NCBI RefSeq assembly: GCF_002298975.1
Contig: NZ_DBMV01000009.1
Coordinates: 90,570-154,569 of the forward strand
From: Ralstonia sp. UBA689
Lineage (GTDB): Bacteria; Pseudomonadota; Gammaproteobacteria; Burkholderiales; Burkholderiaceae
DNA length: 64,000 bases
Direction of reading: 5' to 3'
Part shown: in pieces, positions 17,143 through 27,274 of the stretch
How positions within the stretch are numbered: the first letter of the stretch is position 1
Layout of the letters: each line of letters starts with the position of its first letter
Translations under genes and position numbers: made by a program
Notes under the pieces: model-generated
The model's database searches: none
Told to the model about the DNA's origin: nothing
What the model saw: the letters and a program-made list of their open reading frames with translations, nothing else

Positions 17143-18030
17143 ATGAACCGCTCCACCCGCCGCTTTGCCGCAGCACTCGCCTGCGCTGCCTGCACCCTTG
17201 CAGCCCCGCTTTCGCACGCACAATCGACTTCCGATACCGGCTCCACCGGTGGTGGCGGTTTCAGCAGCTTCATGGACAACTACGTCTGGGGCCGCAATGT
17301 CATGGCGGTGGGCTGGTTCTACATCCGCCCGATGGACTCGGCCTCGCCGCTGACCACCACCACCAGCGCGCTGGGCCTGGGCACATACCAGTCGCCGGGC
17401 ACCGACGTGAAGGTCAGCAACGCCAATACGCTGTCGGTCACGTTCACGCACTTCTTCGACGACAACTGGGCCGGCACATTCGTTGGCGGTGTGCCGCCCA
17501 AGTTCAACCTGTACGGTAGCGGCAACGTGATCGCGCCGGTGCCGGTCATCGGCCCGCTCACGCTGATCAACCTGGGCCTGCCGCAGAACAACCCGATCGC
17601 CTCGGTGCGTGAATGGAGCCCGGCCATCCAGGCCGAGTACCACTTCGGCACGCCGCAGAACAAGCTGCGTCCGTTCGTTGGCGTGGGTGTCAGCTACAAC
17701 TTCTTCACCAACCTGCGCCTGAACTCGAACTTCGTGAACGCGATGCAGAACCTGGGCCAGGTGCTGCAGTTGGGCATGGGCCAGGTGCCGACCGGCCCGG
17801 CCAAGGTATCGGCGGAAACGTCGAGCTCGTGGACGCCGGTCGCCAGCGTGGGCGCGTCGTACGAGTTTGCCAAGAACCTGTTTGTCACCGGCACGGTGTC
17901 GTACCTGCCGCTGAAGACCACCTCGACCATCACCATCCGCAGCCAGCAGGGCCAGGTGCTGGCGGTCAACAAGACCGACATCAAGGTCGACCCGATCGTG
18001 TTCGGCCTGAACGTGGGTTACAAATTCTGA
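17143..18030 (+). CDS. OmpW family outer membrane protein
   Basis: 295 aa from ATG 17143. The signal peptide is MNRSTRRFAAALACAAC... ending AHA-QS near residue 26. The mature protein alternates polar and hydrophobic residues as an eight-stranded barrel, carries OmpW-like stretches (FTHFFDDNWAGTFVGG, PFVGVGVSYNFF), and ends in a C-terminal Phe (VGYKF), the BAM recognition signal. OmpW and AlkL proteins form narrow channels for hydrophobic compounds. The position after fadD and DUF1571 fits fatty-acid or alkane-like substrate entry, but this is inference. It is longer than E. coli OmpW (212 aa) through extended loops. Confidence 0.85.
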   Translation: MNRSTRRFAAALACAACTLAAPLSHAQSTSDTGSTGGGGFSSFMDNYVWGRNVMAVGWFYIRPMDSASPLTTTTSALGLGTYQSPGTDVKVSNANTLSVTFTHFFDDNWAGTFVGGVPPKFNLYGSGNVIAPVPVIGPLTLINLGLPQNNPIASVREWSPAIQAEYHFGTPQNKLRPFVGVGVSYNFFTNLRLNSNFVNAMQNLGQVLQLGMGQVPTGPAKVSAETSSSWTPVASVGASYEFAKNLFVTGTVSYLPLKTTSTITIRSQQGQVLAVNKTDIKVDPIVFGLNVGYKF

Positions 18031-18051
18031 GCCAAGCCGGTCCCGCGCAAG

Positions 18052-18076
18052 AACGCCACCTCTGGGTGGCGTTTTT
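18052..18076 (+). terminator. Intrinsic terminator after ompW
   Basis: A perfect 9-bp stem AACGCCACC (18052-18060) / GGTGGCGTT (18065-18073) with TCTG loop and a T5 run (18072-18076), 21 bp after the OmpW stop. Confidence 0.92.
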
Positions 18077-18160
18077 CATTGCAGCGTGACCCGATATGAT
18101 GACGGGGTTTTGCGACCGATTCCCACTCGATTCCGATTTCGCCATCCTGTCTCGTCATCC

Positions 18161-19159
18161 ATGACCCAGCCTTCCATCGCCATCGTCGGAGCCGGCATTG
18201 CCGGTGTTGCCTGTGCCAATGCGCTCGCCGCGGAGGGCATCGCCACCACTGTCTATGAACGCGCGGGCGGCGTCGGCGGCCGGCTGGCCACCACTGTCCT
18301 GCCCGAGGGCGCTCCGGCGTATGTGTTCGACCATGGCGCGCAGTCGTTCAACGTGCGCAGCGAGGCCTTCCGCCGCGCGGTGGACGCAGCCCGCCGGCAG
18401 GGCTCGGTGCTGCCGTGGCCCGCTCGCTGGGGCCACCGCGTGGCCGGCGCCTTGCAGCCCGATACACGCGACGAAACCCGTTACGTCGGCCTGCCCGGCA
18501 TGGGGGCACTGGTGCGCAGCCTGGCCGCGCCGCTGGACGTACGTTTCGGCCACGCCGTCACGCGCGTGGTGCATGAGGGCAAGCACTGGACCATCGAGCG
18601 CGACCGCGCCGACGTGGCGCACGCCGACGTGCTCGTGCTGGCCCTGCCCGCGCCGGAGTTGCCGGCGCTGTTCAGCGGCGTGGCACCCGCCTCGCTGCAG
18701 GCGGCCATCGCGCCGGTGCGTTACGCGCCCTGCTGGGCGCTGATGATGGGCTTTGCGCAGCCGCTGGACCTGCCCTACGACGGCATCCGCATCGACGACG
18801 ACATGCTCGCCTGGGCCGCACGCGACAACACCAAGCCGGGCCGGGTGATGGTCGATGAATCGTGGGTCGTGCATGCATCGCCGGACTGGTCGGCCGCGCA
18901 CGCCAAGGACACGCCCGAACAAGTGCTGCACGCCATGCATGCCCGCTTCGCCGAGGCGTTCCCGGGCACACCCGAGCCCGATGTGATGGCCGCTCATCTT
19001 TGGCCACACGCATTGGTGGAACACTCGGCGGGCACGCCCTGCCATTGGGACGCCGCCGCCCGCCTGGGCGCCTGCGGCGACTGGTGCGAAGGCCCGCGCG
19101 TGGAAGCCGCCTTCCTGAGCGGTGTGGCACTGGCCGCAAAGATCGCCGAAGCGCTATAA
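18161..19159 (+). CDS. NAD(P)/FAD-dependent amine-oxidase/renalase-like oxidoreductase
   Basis: 332 aa from ATG 18161. An N-terminal dinucleotide fold, IAIVGAGIAGVACANALA (residues 5-22), leads to the acidic YERAGGVGGRLATT, the GG-doublet motif of amine oxidase-like flavoproteins. Downstream pieces such as GLPGMGALVRSLA, the ~100-residue substrate domain and WPHALVEHS resemble bacterial renalase-like proteins. The reaction is not established; oxidation of a dihydronicotinamide or amine is likely. It is a monocistronic gene behind the ompW terminator. Confidence 0.75.
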   Translation: MTQPSIAIVGAGIAGVACANALAAEGIATTVYERAGGVGGRLATTVLPEGAPAYVFDHGAQSFNVRSEAFRRAVDAARRQGSVLPWPARWGHRVAGALQPDTRDETRYVGLPGMGALVRSLAAPLDVRFGHAVTRVVHEGKHWTIERDRADVAHADVLVLALPAPELPALFSGVAPASLQAAIAPVRYAPCWALMMGFAQPLDLPYDGIRIDDDMLAWAARDNTKPGRVMVDESWVVHASPDWSAAHAKDTPEQVLHAMHARFAEAFPGTPEPDVMAAHLWPHALVEHSAGTPCHWDAAARLGACGDWCEGPRVEAAFLSGVALAAKIAEAL

Positions 19160-19250
19160 GAGTTCGGCCCGGAACGCTACAATACCGGGTTGTCTCGTGT
19201 TTCGTGTGCCGGGTCGCTCACCCGGTGATGGCTTATCCCCTGACGACGCC

Positions 19251-19670
19251 ATGCGCACCCGACGCCAAGTCCTCTCCCTAGCCTTTGCCGCCGCTGCTGC
19301 GGTTGCATCGGCGCCGCTGCTGTCCGCCCATGCGCAGGTCCTGCGCAACATTCCGGCGACGGCCCCGGCTGCCCAGTTGACCGTCAATTCGGTCAACACC
19401 GGCACGCTGAGCACCGGCAGCACTGGCCTGGTCAGCATCCTGCTGTTCGGCTTCGGGACCAGCAAGGCGGATATCCGCTTCGCCCCGGGCGTGCGGATCC
19501 TGTCGTTGGACGGGCGCCTGATACCGACCGGCTCGGTCGTCGGTCAGACGTTCAAGGTGCGCTATCAGCTCGACCTGTACCAGCAGTTGCTGACAGCGTG
19601 GGTTGTCAGCGACGACGACTACAAGGCCGCGGTCGCCGCCCAGTCCCAGGCGCAATCGCAGTCCCAGTAG
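19251..19670 (+). CDS. Small exported protein of unknown function
   Basis: 139 aa from ATG 19251. It starts MRTRRQVLSLAFAAAAAVASAP with an Arg pair followed by a hydrophobic stretch and AHA-QV cleavage near residue 29: Sec, or possibly Tat through TRRQVLSLAF. The mature part is a beta-rich, Gly/Thr/Ser-rich domain (GTLSTGSTGLVSILLFGFGTS) and ends in an Ala/Gln/Ser tract (QAQSQSQ). I do not recognise a family. A TACAAT -10-like hexamer at 19178-19183 lies upstream. The gene ends 70 bp before miaB. Confidence 0.6.
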   Translation: MRTRRQVLSLAFAAAAAVASAPLLSAHAQVLRNIPATAPAAQLTVNSVNTGTLSTGSTGLVSILLFGFGTSKADIRFAPGVRILSLDGRLIPTGSVVGQTFKVRYQLDLYQQLLTAWVVSDDDYKAAVAAQSQAQSQSQ

Positions 19671-19740
19671 CCCCAGTCGCTCAAGTCGCCAGAAAGCCCC
19701 GCGAAACACGTGCCCCCAGGTCAACCACTGTGAACGGCAC

Positions 19741-21108
19741 ATGAAAAAAGTCTTCATCAAAACCTACGGCTGCCAGATGAACGAGTACGACTCGGACAAG
19801 ATGTCCGACGTGCTCAACGCGGCTGAAGGTCTCGTCCCCACCGACACGCCCGAAGATGCGGACGTGATCCTCTTCAACACATGCTCCGTGCGCGAAAAAG
19901 CGCAGGAGAAAGTGTTCTCCGAGCTTGGCCGCGTGAAAGCACTGAAGGCGCTCAAACCGGACCTCGTCGTTGGCGTGGGTGGCTGCGTGGCCAGCCAGGA
20001 AGGCGCCTCCATCGTGGCGCGCGCGCCCTATGTGGACGTGGTGTTCGGCCCGCAGACGTTGCACCGCCTGCCTGAGCTGATCGCGGCGCGGCGCCGCACG
20101 GGCCGCTCGCAGGTTGACGTGTCCTTCCCCGAGATCGAGAAGTTCGACCATCTACCGCCCGCACGCGTGGAAGGCGCGACCGCGTTCGTGTCGATCATGG
20201 AAGGCTGCTCGAAGTACTGCAGCTATTGCGTGGTGCCCTACACGCGCGGTGAAGAAGTCTCGCGCCCGTTTGACGATGTGCTGGCCGAAGTGGCCGGCCT
20301 GGCCGAACAGGGCGTGCGCGAAGTCACGCTGCTGGGTCAGAACGTCAACGCCTACATCGGCAAGATGGGTGACACCAGCGAGCGCGCGGACTTCGCCCTG
20401 CTGCTCGAATACGTGGCCGAGATTCCGGGCATCGAGCGCATCCGCTACACGACCAGCCACCCGAAGGAATTCACCTCGCGCCTGATAGAGGCATACGCCA
20501 CCAATCGCAAGCTGGTCGACCATCTGCACCTGCCTGTGCAGCACGGCTCAGACCGCATCCTGATGGCGATGAAGCGCGGCTACACGGTGCTCGAATACAA
20601 GAGCATCATCCGCAAGCTGCGCGCGATCCGGCCGAACATCTCGGTCGCCACCGACTTCATCGTCGGCTTCCCGGGCGAGACCGATGCGGACTTCGCCAAG
20701 ACGATGGACCTGATCCACGAGATCGGCTACGACAACTCGTTCAGCTTCATCTACAGCCCGCGTCCCGGCACGCCAGCCGCCAACCTGCACGACGACACGC
20801 CGCACGCCGTCAAGCTGGAGCGCCTGAAGCTGCTGCAGTCGACCATCGATGCCAACATGGTGCGCATCAGCGAAGGCATGGTCGGCAGCGTGCAACGCAT
20901 CCTGGTCGAAGGCCCGTCACGTAAGGATCCGACGGAGCTGCACGGCCGCACCGAGAACAACCGCGTGGTCAACTTCGCCCTGCCCGACCTGCCGCAGGCG
21001 CGCCGCGACCAACTGGTCGGGCAGATGCTGGACGTGCGCATCGTGCATGCGTACCCGCACTCGCTGCGCGGCGAGGTGGTCGTCGATGCCGACAACACGG
21101 CCCACTAA
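19741..21108 (+). CDS. miaB: tRNA-2-methylthio-N6-dimethylallyladenosine synthase MiaB
   Basis: 455 aa, a radical-SAM methylthiotransferase. Domains: UPF0004 with three auxiliary cluster cysteines C11, C48 and C82; radical SAM core with CxxxCxxC at C156, C160 and C163 (EGCSKYCSYCVVPYTRG); and a C-terminal TRAM domain. It adds the 2-methylthio group to i6A37 of tRNAs reading UNN codons. It starts a miaB-phoH-ybeY-(corC-lnt) order that is common in proteobacteria. All expected residues are present. Confidence 0.95.
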   Translation: MKKVFIKTYGCQMNEYDSDKMSDVLNAAEGLVPTDTPEDADVILFNTCSVREKAQEKVFSELGRVKALKALKPDLVVGVGGCVASQEGASIVARAPYVDVVFGPQTLHRLPELIAARRRTGRSQVDVSFPEIEKFDHLPPARVEGATAFVSIMEGCSKYCSYCVVPYTRGEEVSRPFDDVLAEVAGLAEQGVREVTLLGQNVNAYIGKMGDTSERADFALLLEYVAEIPGIERIRYTTSHPKEFTSRLIEAYATNRKLVDHLHLPVQHGSDRILMAMKRGYTVLEYKSIIRKLRAIRPNISVATDFIVGFPGETDADFAKTMDLIHEIGYDNSFSFIYSPRPGTPAANLHDDTPHAVKLERLKLLQSTIDANMVRISEGMVGSVQRILVEGPSRKDPTELHGRTENNRVVNFALPDLPQARRDQLVGQMLDVRIVHAYPHSLRGEVVVDADNTAH

Positions 21109-21135
21109 TTCGATACGCCCGATACACACCCTGTG

Positions 21136-22128
21136 ATGAAACCCACCACCGCTGAATTCGTCGCGCCCAAGAACGACAACGCGCGCCTGCAGAACCTGTG
21201 CGGGCCGCTGGATGAGAACCTGCGGCAGATCGAACAGGCACTGGACGTGACCATCAGCCGGCGCGGCAGCAAGTTCACCGTGCGCGGTGCCAACGCACAA
21301 GGCGCGGCCAATGCGCTGGAGACGTTCTACAACACCGCACGCGAGCCGCTGTCGGTCGACGACATCCAGCTCGGCCTGGTCGAGACCCGCCAGGTTGCCG
21401 CACATGGGGCCTACCTGCCTGAATCGGGCCTCGATACACCCGATGGCAACGATCTGTCGCCGGTGCTGCATACGCGCCGCACCGACCTGCACGGCCGCAC
21501 GCCGATGCAGCGCGAGTATCTGCGCAACATCCTCTCGCACGACCTGTCGTTCGGCATCGGCCCGGCGGGTACGGGCAAGACCTACTTGGCCGTGGCCTGC
21601 GCCGTGGATGCGCTCGAGCGCGACGCCATCAAGCGCATCGTGCTGACGCGCCCAGCGGTGGAAGCCGGCGAGCGCCTGGGCTTCCTGCCGGGCGACCTTG
21701 CGCAGAAGGTGGACCCGTACCTGCGCCCGCTGTACGACGCGCTGTACGACCTGCTCGGCTTCGACAAGACGCAGAAGATGTTCGAGCGCCAGATGATCGA
21801 GATCGCGCCGCTGGCGTACATGCGCGGACGCACGCTCAATCACGCCTTCATCATCCTGGACGAAGCGCAGAACACCACGCCGGAACAGATGAAGATGTTC
21901 CTCACGCGGATCGGCTTCGGCTCCAAGGCGGTGATTACCGGCGACACCACGCAGATCGACCTGCCGCGCGGCCAGAAGAGCGGCCTGATCGAAGCACAGC
22001 ACGTGCTGCGCGACGTGCGCGGCGTGGCGATGACGCGCTTTACCAGCGTCGACGTGGTGCGGCACCCGCTGGTGGCGCGCATCGTCGAGGCCTATGACGA
22101 ATTCCATGCCCAGCATAAAGACGCTTAA
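21136..22128 (+). CDS. phoH: PhoH family ATPase
   Basis: 330 aa from ATG 21136; the preceding GTG at 21133 is also in frame. An N-terminal ~85-residue KH-like/RNA-binding region is followed by the PhoH P-loop NTPase domain with GIGPAGTGKTYLAVA (Walker A) and FIILDEAQNTTPEQMK (Walker B). PhoH-like proteins next to YbeY are thought to act as ATPases or helicases in rRNA maturation. It lies between miaB and ybeY with 12 bp to the latter. Confidence 0.9.
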   Translation: MKPTTAEFVAPKNDNARLQNLCGPLDENLRQIEQALDVTISRRGSKFTVRGANAQGAANALETFYNTAREPLSVDDIQLGLVETRQVAAHGAYLPESGLDTPDGNDLSPVLHTRRTDLHGRTPMQREYLRNILSHDLSFGIGPAGTGKTYLAVACAVDALERDAIKRIVLTRPAVEAGERLGFLPGDLAQKVDPYLRPLYDALYDLLGFDKTQKMFERQMIEIAPLAYMRGRTLNHAFIILDEAQNTTPEQMKMFLTRIGFGSKAVITGDTTQIDLPRGQKSGLIEAQHVLRDVRGVAMTRFTSVDVVRHPLVARIVEAYDEFHAQHKDA

Positions 22129-22140
22129 GGACGCCTGACC

Positions 22141-22935
22141 GTGGCTAAAGCCAAGACCAAGAAAACCCAAACCACTGCTCCCGCCGCTCATGGCCCACGC
22201 GTCGACGTGTTCGACGCCAAGGGCAAGCCGAAGACGGTAGACGCCAGCGCCCTGCGCATCGCCTTTCCGGACGGCCGCAGCCTGATCGTGAGCCTGCCGG
22301 ATACGGCGGACGGCGCCATCACGCTGGTGGCCGAACATTCCGATGCGAACACGCATGCCATGCTCGCGCTGCGTCCCGAGCACCACGACAGCATCACGCT
22401 GCGCATCGAGACCGTTGAAGCCGAGCCAGCAGAAGCCGCCGAAGCCAGCGTGGACGATGAAATGGCCGGCGCCGAGATGCTCACACTCGACCTGACCGTG
22501 CAGCACGGCGACGAGATCAAGGCCGCCGCCCGCAAGGCGCTGCCGAAACAGAAAGACATTGAAGCGTGGATCGCGCCGGCGCTGTTTGCCGATGCTCAGC
22601 TCAACGTGCGCTTTGTCGGCGAAGAAGAAGGCCGCACGCTCAACCGCACATACCGCGGCAAGGACTACGCCACCAACGTGCTGACCTTCTCTTACGCGGA
22701 GACCGAGGAAGACCCGGTCTCGGCCGACATTGTGCTGTGCTGCCCGGTGGTCGAGAAGGAAGCCAAGGAACAAGGCAAGCCGCTGCAGGCGCACTACGCG
22801 CACCTGATCGTGCACGGCGCGCTGCACGCCCAGGGCTATGACCACGAAGACGCGGCTGAGGCTGAAGAGATGGAAGGCATCGAGACCGAGATCCTCGGCG
22901 AACTCGGCTTTGCCGATCCGTACGCGAGCCGCTGA
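22141..22935 (+). CDS. ybeY: Endoribonuclease YbeY with an N-terminal extension
   Basis: 264 aa from GTG 22141, which has AAGGA 8 nt upstream. The YbeY core begins near residue 113 (MLTLDLTVQHG) and carries the zinc motif HGALHAQGYDH with H225, H229 and H235. It is required for 16S rRNA 3'-end maturation and ribosome quality control. The first ~110 residues have no counterpart in the ~155-aa E. coli enzyme: a basic Lys/Thr start, then a compact beta-rich segment (RIAFPDGRSLIVSLPD) and an acidic Glu/Ala linker. No alternative internal start has a good ribosome site, so the extension seems real. Confidence 0.9.
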   Translation: MAKAKTKKTQTTAPAAHGPRVDVFDAKGKPKTVDASALRIAFPDGRSLIVSLPDTADGAITLVAEHSDANTHAMLALRPEHHDSITLRIETVEAEPAEAAEASVDDEMAGAEMLTLDLTVQHGDEIKAAARKALPKQKDIEAWIAPALFADAQLNVRFVGEEEGRTLNRTYRGKDYATNVLTFSYAETEEDPVSADIVLCCPVVEKEAKEQGKPLQAHYAHLIVHGALHAQGYDHEDAAEAEEMEGIETEILGELGFADPYASR

Positions 22936-23315
22936 AGCCGACCCGCATCAAGCCTGACTCAGCCTTAAGCGCCGGCCTCGTGCCGGCGTTTTTCTTGGCG
23001 CGCACTGCATCGACCGACGCAGTGCTTCACGCCTGAATCAACCCGATATTCCGCAAACCCAATAATCATAAGGGTTTGCAGGATCCCTCCGCCATTCGGC
23101 GCATGGCCGCGCCGGTCGAACCGCCCATGCGCCCCGCATCGGCCGTCAGCCATCCGGCACCCACCCCGCTCTCCATACGGCGCATGGGCTTTGCCGTGGC
23201 GATTTCTATCCTCGAGACATAAGCCGCCACTCGAGCGCGCTCAATGAACGTCGCCGCTAACAGGCGTCACGGGCCAACCCGCGCACAGACGGCACGGCCC
23301 CGCGGGGAGGTCATC
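22936..23315 (+). other. 380-bp intergenic region upstream of the repeat protein
   Basis: No gene seen. It holds the ybeY terminator (22967-22993), a perfect 8-bp inverted repeat GCAAACCC (23053-23060) / GGGTTTGC (23072-23079) around an AT-rich 11-nt spacer, and three copies of GGCGCATGG[C/G]: 23098-23107, 23179-23188, and one in inverse orientation (CCCATGCGCC, 23124-23133). The last two form a perfect 10-bp inverted repeat. These look like regulator sites for the exported protein that follows. No clear sigma-70 promoter is visible. Confidence 0.6.
22967..22993 (+). terminator. Intrinsic terminator after ybeY
   Basis: CGCCGGC (22970-22976) / GCCGGCG (22982-22988), loop CTCGT, with A-G/T extension and T5 (22989-22993). 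It lies 34 bp after the ybeY stop. Confidence 0.9.
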
Positions 23316-24551
<1,236 letters not shown>

Positions 24552-24593
24552 CCGCTTCCCCCTCGGCAGAGCGCGCGCCGGGCCACCCGGGCC

Positions 24594-24631
24594 GGCCTCT
24601 TGAGGTGAAATAGAACGCACTTCAGGAGGCC
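24594..24631 (+). terminator. Strong hairpin after the repeat protein gene (no U-run)
   Basis: A 14-bp stem with two G-U pairs: GGCCTCTTGAGGTG (24594-24607) with CACTTCAGGAGGCC (24618-24631), loop AAATAGAACG. It lies 42 bp after the stop codon. It lacks a U-run, so it is better described as a 3'-end stabilising or Rho-assisted structure than a classical terminator. Confidence 0.5.
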
Positions 24632-24745
24632 CGCTACCCACCTCACACCCCACTGGAGGGCGGCCACCACCCTATCGCCGCGTCATCGGGGCGGCTGACC
24701 TTTTGGTGTATGCTGGGCCGGTGTTTAACGACGCGCGACCGCGCC

Positions 24746-25639
24746 ATGAATGATCCGTATCCCAGTCCGAAGCCAGCCGACAAACCCCGCTCGCTGCTGG
24801 AACGCCTGACCGACCTCATCTCGCCCGAGCCCGAATCGCGGGCCGAGCTGCTCGAAATTCTCCAAGACGCGCACGCGCGCAGCCTGATCGACGCCGACTC
24901 CCTGTCGATGATCGAAGGCGTCTTCCAGGTCTCGGACCTGTGCGCACGCGACATCATGATCCCGCGCGCGCAGATGGACGCGCTCAACATCGCCGACGCG
25001 CCGTCAGAATTCATCCCCTTCGTGCAGGAAGCCGCGCATTCGCGCTTCCCCGTCTACGAAGGCAGCCGCGACAACATCATCGGCATCCTGCTCGCCAAGG
25101 ATCTGCTGCGCTTCTATACCGATGAAGACTTCGACGTGCGCGACATGCTGCGCCCGGCCGTGTTCATCCCCGAATCCAAACGACTGAACGTGCTGTTGCG
25201 CGACTTCCGCGTCAACCGCAACCACATCGCCATCGTCGTCGATGAATACGGCGGCGTCGCCGGCCTCATCACCATCGAAGACGTGCTGGAGCAGATCGTC
25301 GGCGACATCGAAGACGAATACGACTTCGACCAGGAAGAAGACAACATCCTGGCCACCGCCGACGGCCACATGCGCGTGCGCGGCCTGACCGAGATCAGCC
25401 AGTTCAACGAAGCCTTCGGCACGCACTTCTCCGACGAAGACGTCGACACCATCGGCGGGCTGCTGGCGAATCACCTGGGCCGTGTGCCGCACCGGGGCGA
25501 AAAGATCGTTCTGGGCACATTGCAGTTCGATGTGCTGCGCGGCGATGCACGGCAGGTGCAAGTGCTGCTGGTGCGCCGTCTCGCCGCGCCAGTTGGCGGC
25601 AGCGCCCCGGCCACCTCCTCCGGTTCCAACCCCGCCTGA
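24746..25639 (+). CDS. corC: CorC/HlyC-type CBS-domain protein
   Basis: 297 aa from ATG 24746. Soluble YbeX/CorC type without a membrane domain: N-terminal helix, two CBS domains (about 65-185; DIMIPRAQMDAL, HSRFPVYEGSRDNIIGIL and IAIVVDEYGGVAGLITIEDVLEQIVGDI) and a C-terminal CorC_HlyC domain. It is linked to magnesium/cobalt homeostasis and, as YbeX, to ribosome metabolism with YbeY. It is 7 bp upstream of lnt. In many relatives corC directly follows ybeY; here the repeat-protein gene separates them. Confidence 0.9.
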   Translation: MNDPYPSPKPADKPRSLLERLTDLISPEPESRAELLEILQDAHARSLIDADSLSMIEGVFQVSDLCARDIMIPRAQMDALNIADAPSEFIPFVQEAAHSRFPVYEGSRDNIIGILLAKDLLRFYTDEDFDVRDMLRPAVFIPESKRLNVLLRDFRVNRNHIAIVVDEYGGVAGLITIEDVLEQIVGDIEDEYDFDQEEDNILATADGHMRVRGLTEISQFNEAFGTHFSDEDVDTIGGLLANHLGRVPHRGEKIVLGTLQFDVLRGDARQVQVLLVRRLAAPVGGSAPATSSGSNPA

Positions 25640-25646
25640 TTCTTCC

Positions 25647-27218
25647 GTGCCTGCTCAGTTCTCCTCCCCTGCCGCCGCATCGTCCCGCCGGCAGGACACC
25701 CAGGTTGTGCCGCTCGCGCGGCTTCGCTTCGCCATGCCGCTGGCGGCGCTACTGGGCGTCATGCATACGCTGTCGTTCGCGCCCAACCACTGGTGGTGGC
25801 TGCAGATCCTGTCGCTGACAGGGCTCGCGGCGCTGGTGCAGCGCGCGCCGCGCCTCAGGGATGCCGCCTGGCTCGGCTATACCTTCGGGCTTGGCTGGTT
25901 CCTCTCGGGCGTCTGGTGGCTCTACATCAGCATGCACGTGTACGGCGACATGCCGGCATGGATGTCGGCGCTGGCGGTGCTGCTGTTCTCGGGCTATCTG
26001 GCATTGCATCCGGCACTGGCGGTGTGGGCGTGGCAGTGGCTCACGCGGCGCCGTCGTTGGTCGGGGGGCGGATCGGCGCTGGTATTCGGCGCGGCGTGGG
26101 CGATCACGGAATGGCTGCGCGGCACGGTGTGGACGGGATTTCCCTGGATCAACGGCGGCTATGCACACACCGACGGCCCGTTGGCCGGCTACGCGCCGCT
26201 GGTAGGCGTGTACGGCATCGTGCTGATCGCCGCCGTGCTGGCCGGCCTGCTGTGCGTGGCCGCCGAGCGCCGCCTGCACTGGCTGACGGCCATCGTGGGC
26301 GCCATTGTGCTGGTGGCCGGCTGGCCGCTTCACGGCATCGCGTGGACGCAACCCGTGGGCAAGCCAATCTCCGTGCGCCTTCTGCAGGGCAACGTGCCGC
26401 AGGACGTGAAATTCCAGCAGACCGGCATCGAGCATTCGCTTGAGCTGTACACCAAGCTGGTGACCGAGCAGCCCGCGCAACTGGTGATCACGCCCGAAAC
26501 GGCCTTCCCGATCATGATCCAGGACATGCCGCAAGAGATCGCGCTGGCCATTCGCAAGTATGTGGATACCACCGGCTCCAGCGTGCTGTTCGGTGCTGCC
26601 AGCGAGGATTCGCGCGTCGACTACACCAACAGCGTGTTCGGGGTTGGGCCACAGTTCCAGGGTGTGTACCGCTACAACAAGCACCACTTGGTGCCCTTCG
26701 GCGAGTTCATCCCCTTCGGCTTCCACTGGTTCGTCAACATGATGAACATGCCGCTGGGAGACTTCCGGCGGGGCCAGCTCGTGCAGCCACCCATGCCCGT
26801 TGCGGGTCAGTATCTTGCGCCCAACATCTGTTACGAAGACTTGTTTGGCGAAGAGATTGCCGCCTCGCTGCGCTATGCGGAGCAGCCGGCCACCATGCTC
26901 GCCAATACGACCAATCTGGCGTGGTTTGGCGACACGATCGCGTTGGACCAGCACCTGCAGATCTCGCGCATGCGCGCGCTGGAAACCGGCCGCCCGATGC
27001 TGCGCGCCACCAATACCGGCGCCACTGCCGTGGTGCGCCCGGACGGCAGCGTGCAGGCACGCCTGCCCGTCTTCACGCTCGGCACGCTGGCCGCCGAGGT
27101 ACAGGGCACGCAGGGCCTGACGCCGTTCGTGCGCGCGGGCAACGCGCCGGCGCTGGGCGTTGGCATGCTGGTGCTGCTGGCCGCATTCGTGCGTCGCCGC
27201 CGGGCACAAGCCAACTGA
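25647..27218 (+). CDS. lnt: Apolipoprotein N-acyltransferase Lnt
   Basis: 523 aa from GTG 25647, just after corC; this matches the family length (E. coli 512 aa). Six or more N-terminal membrane segments (about 28-230) precede a periplasmic nitrilase domain. The catalytic triad E284 (ITPETAFP), K345 (YNKHHLVPFGEF) and C395 (APNICYEDLFG) is complete. The final hydrophobic segment is near 500-515. It transfers an acyl chain from phospholipid to the N-terminal Cys of lipoproteins, the last step of lipoprotein maturation before Lol sorting. It forms an operon with corC. Confidence 0.93.
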   Translation: MPAQFSSPAAASSRRQDTQVVPLARLRFAMPLAALLGVMHTLSFAPNHWWWLQILSLTGLAALVQRAPRLRDAAWLGYTFGLGWFLSGVWWLYISMHVYGDMPAWMSALAVLLFSGYLALHPALAVWAWQWLTRRRRWSGGGSALVFGAAWAITEWLRGTVWTGFPWINGGYAHTDGPLAGYAPLVGVYGIVLIAAVLAGLLCVAAERRLHWLTAIVGAIVLVAGWPLHGIAWTQPVGKPISVRLLQGNVPQDVKFQQTGIEHSLELYTKLVTEQPAQLVITPETAFPIMIQDMPQEIALAIRKYVDTTGSSVLFGAASEDSRVDYTNSVFGVGPQFQGVYRYNKHHLVPFGEFIPFGFHWFVNMMNMPLGDFRRGQLVQPPMPVAGQYLAPNICYEDLFGEEIAASLRYAEQPATMLANTTNLAWFGDTIALDQHLQISRMRALETGRPMLRATNTGATAVVRPDGSVQARLPVFTLGTLAAEVQGTQGLTPFVRAGNAPALGVGMLVLLAAFVRRRRAQAN

Positions 27219-27274
27219 TCGATCCTTGCCTGGCGACTTTTCAGCCACTTTCCAGAGCGGCTGACAAAAAACGC

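Noticed and set aside
20917..22845. Minus-strand reading frame of 642 codons under miaB-phoH-ybeY
   Set aside because: A high-GC antisense shadow of three well-recognised genes; the translation shows no family motif.
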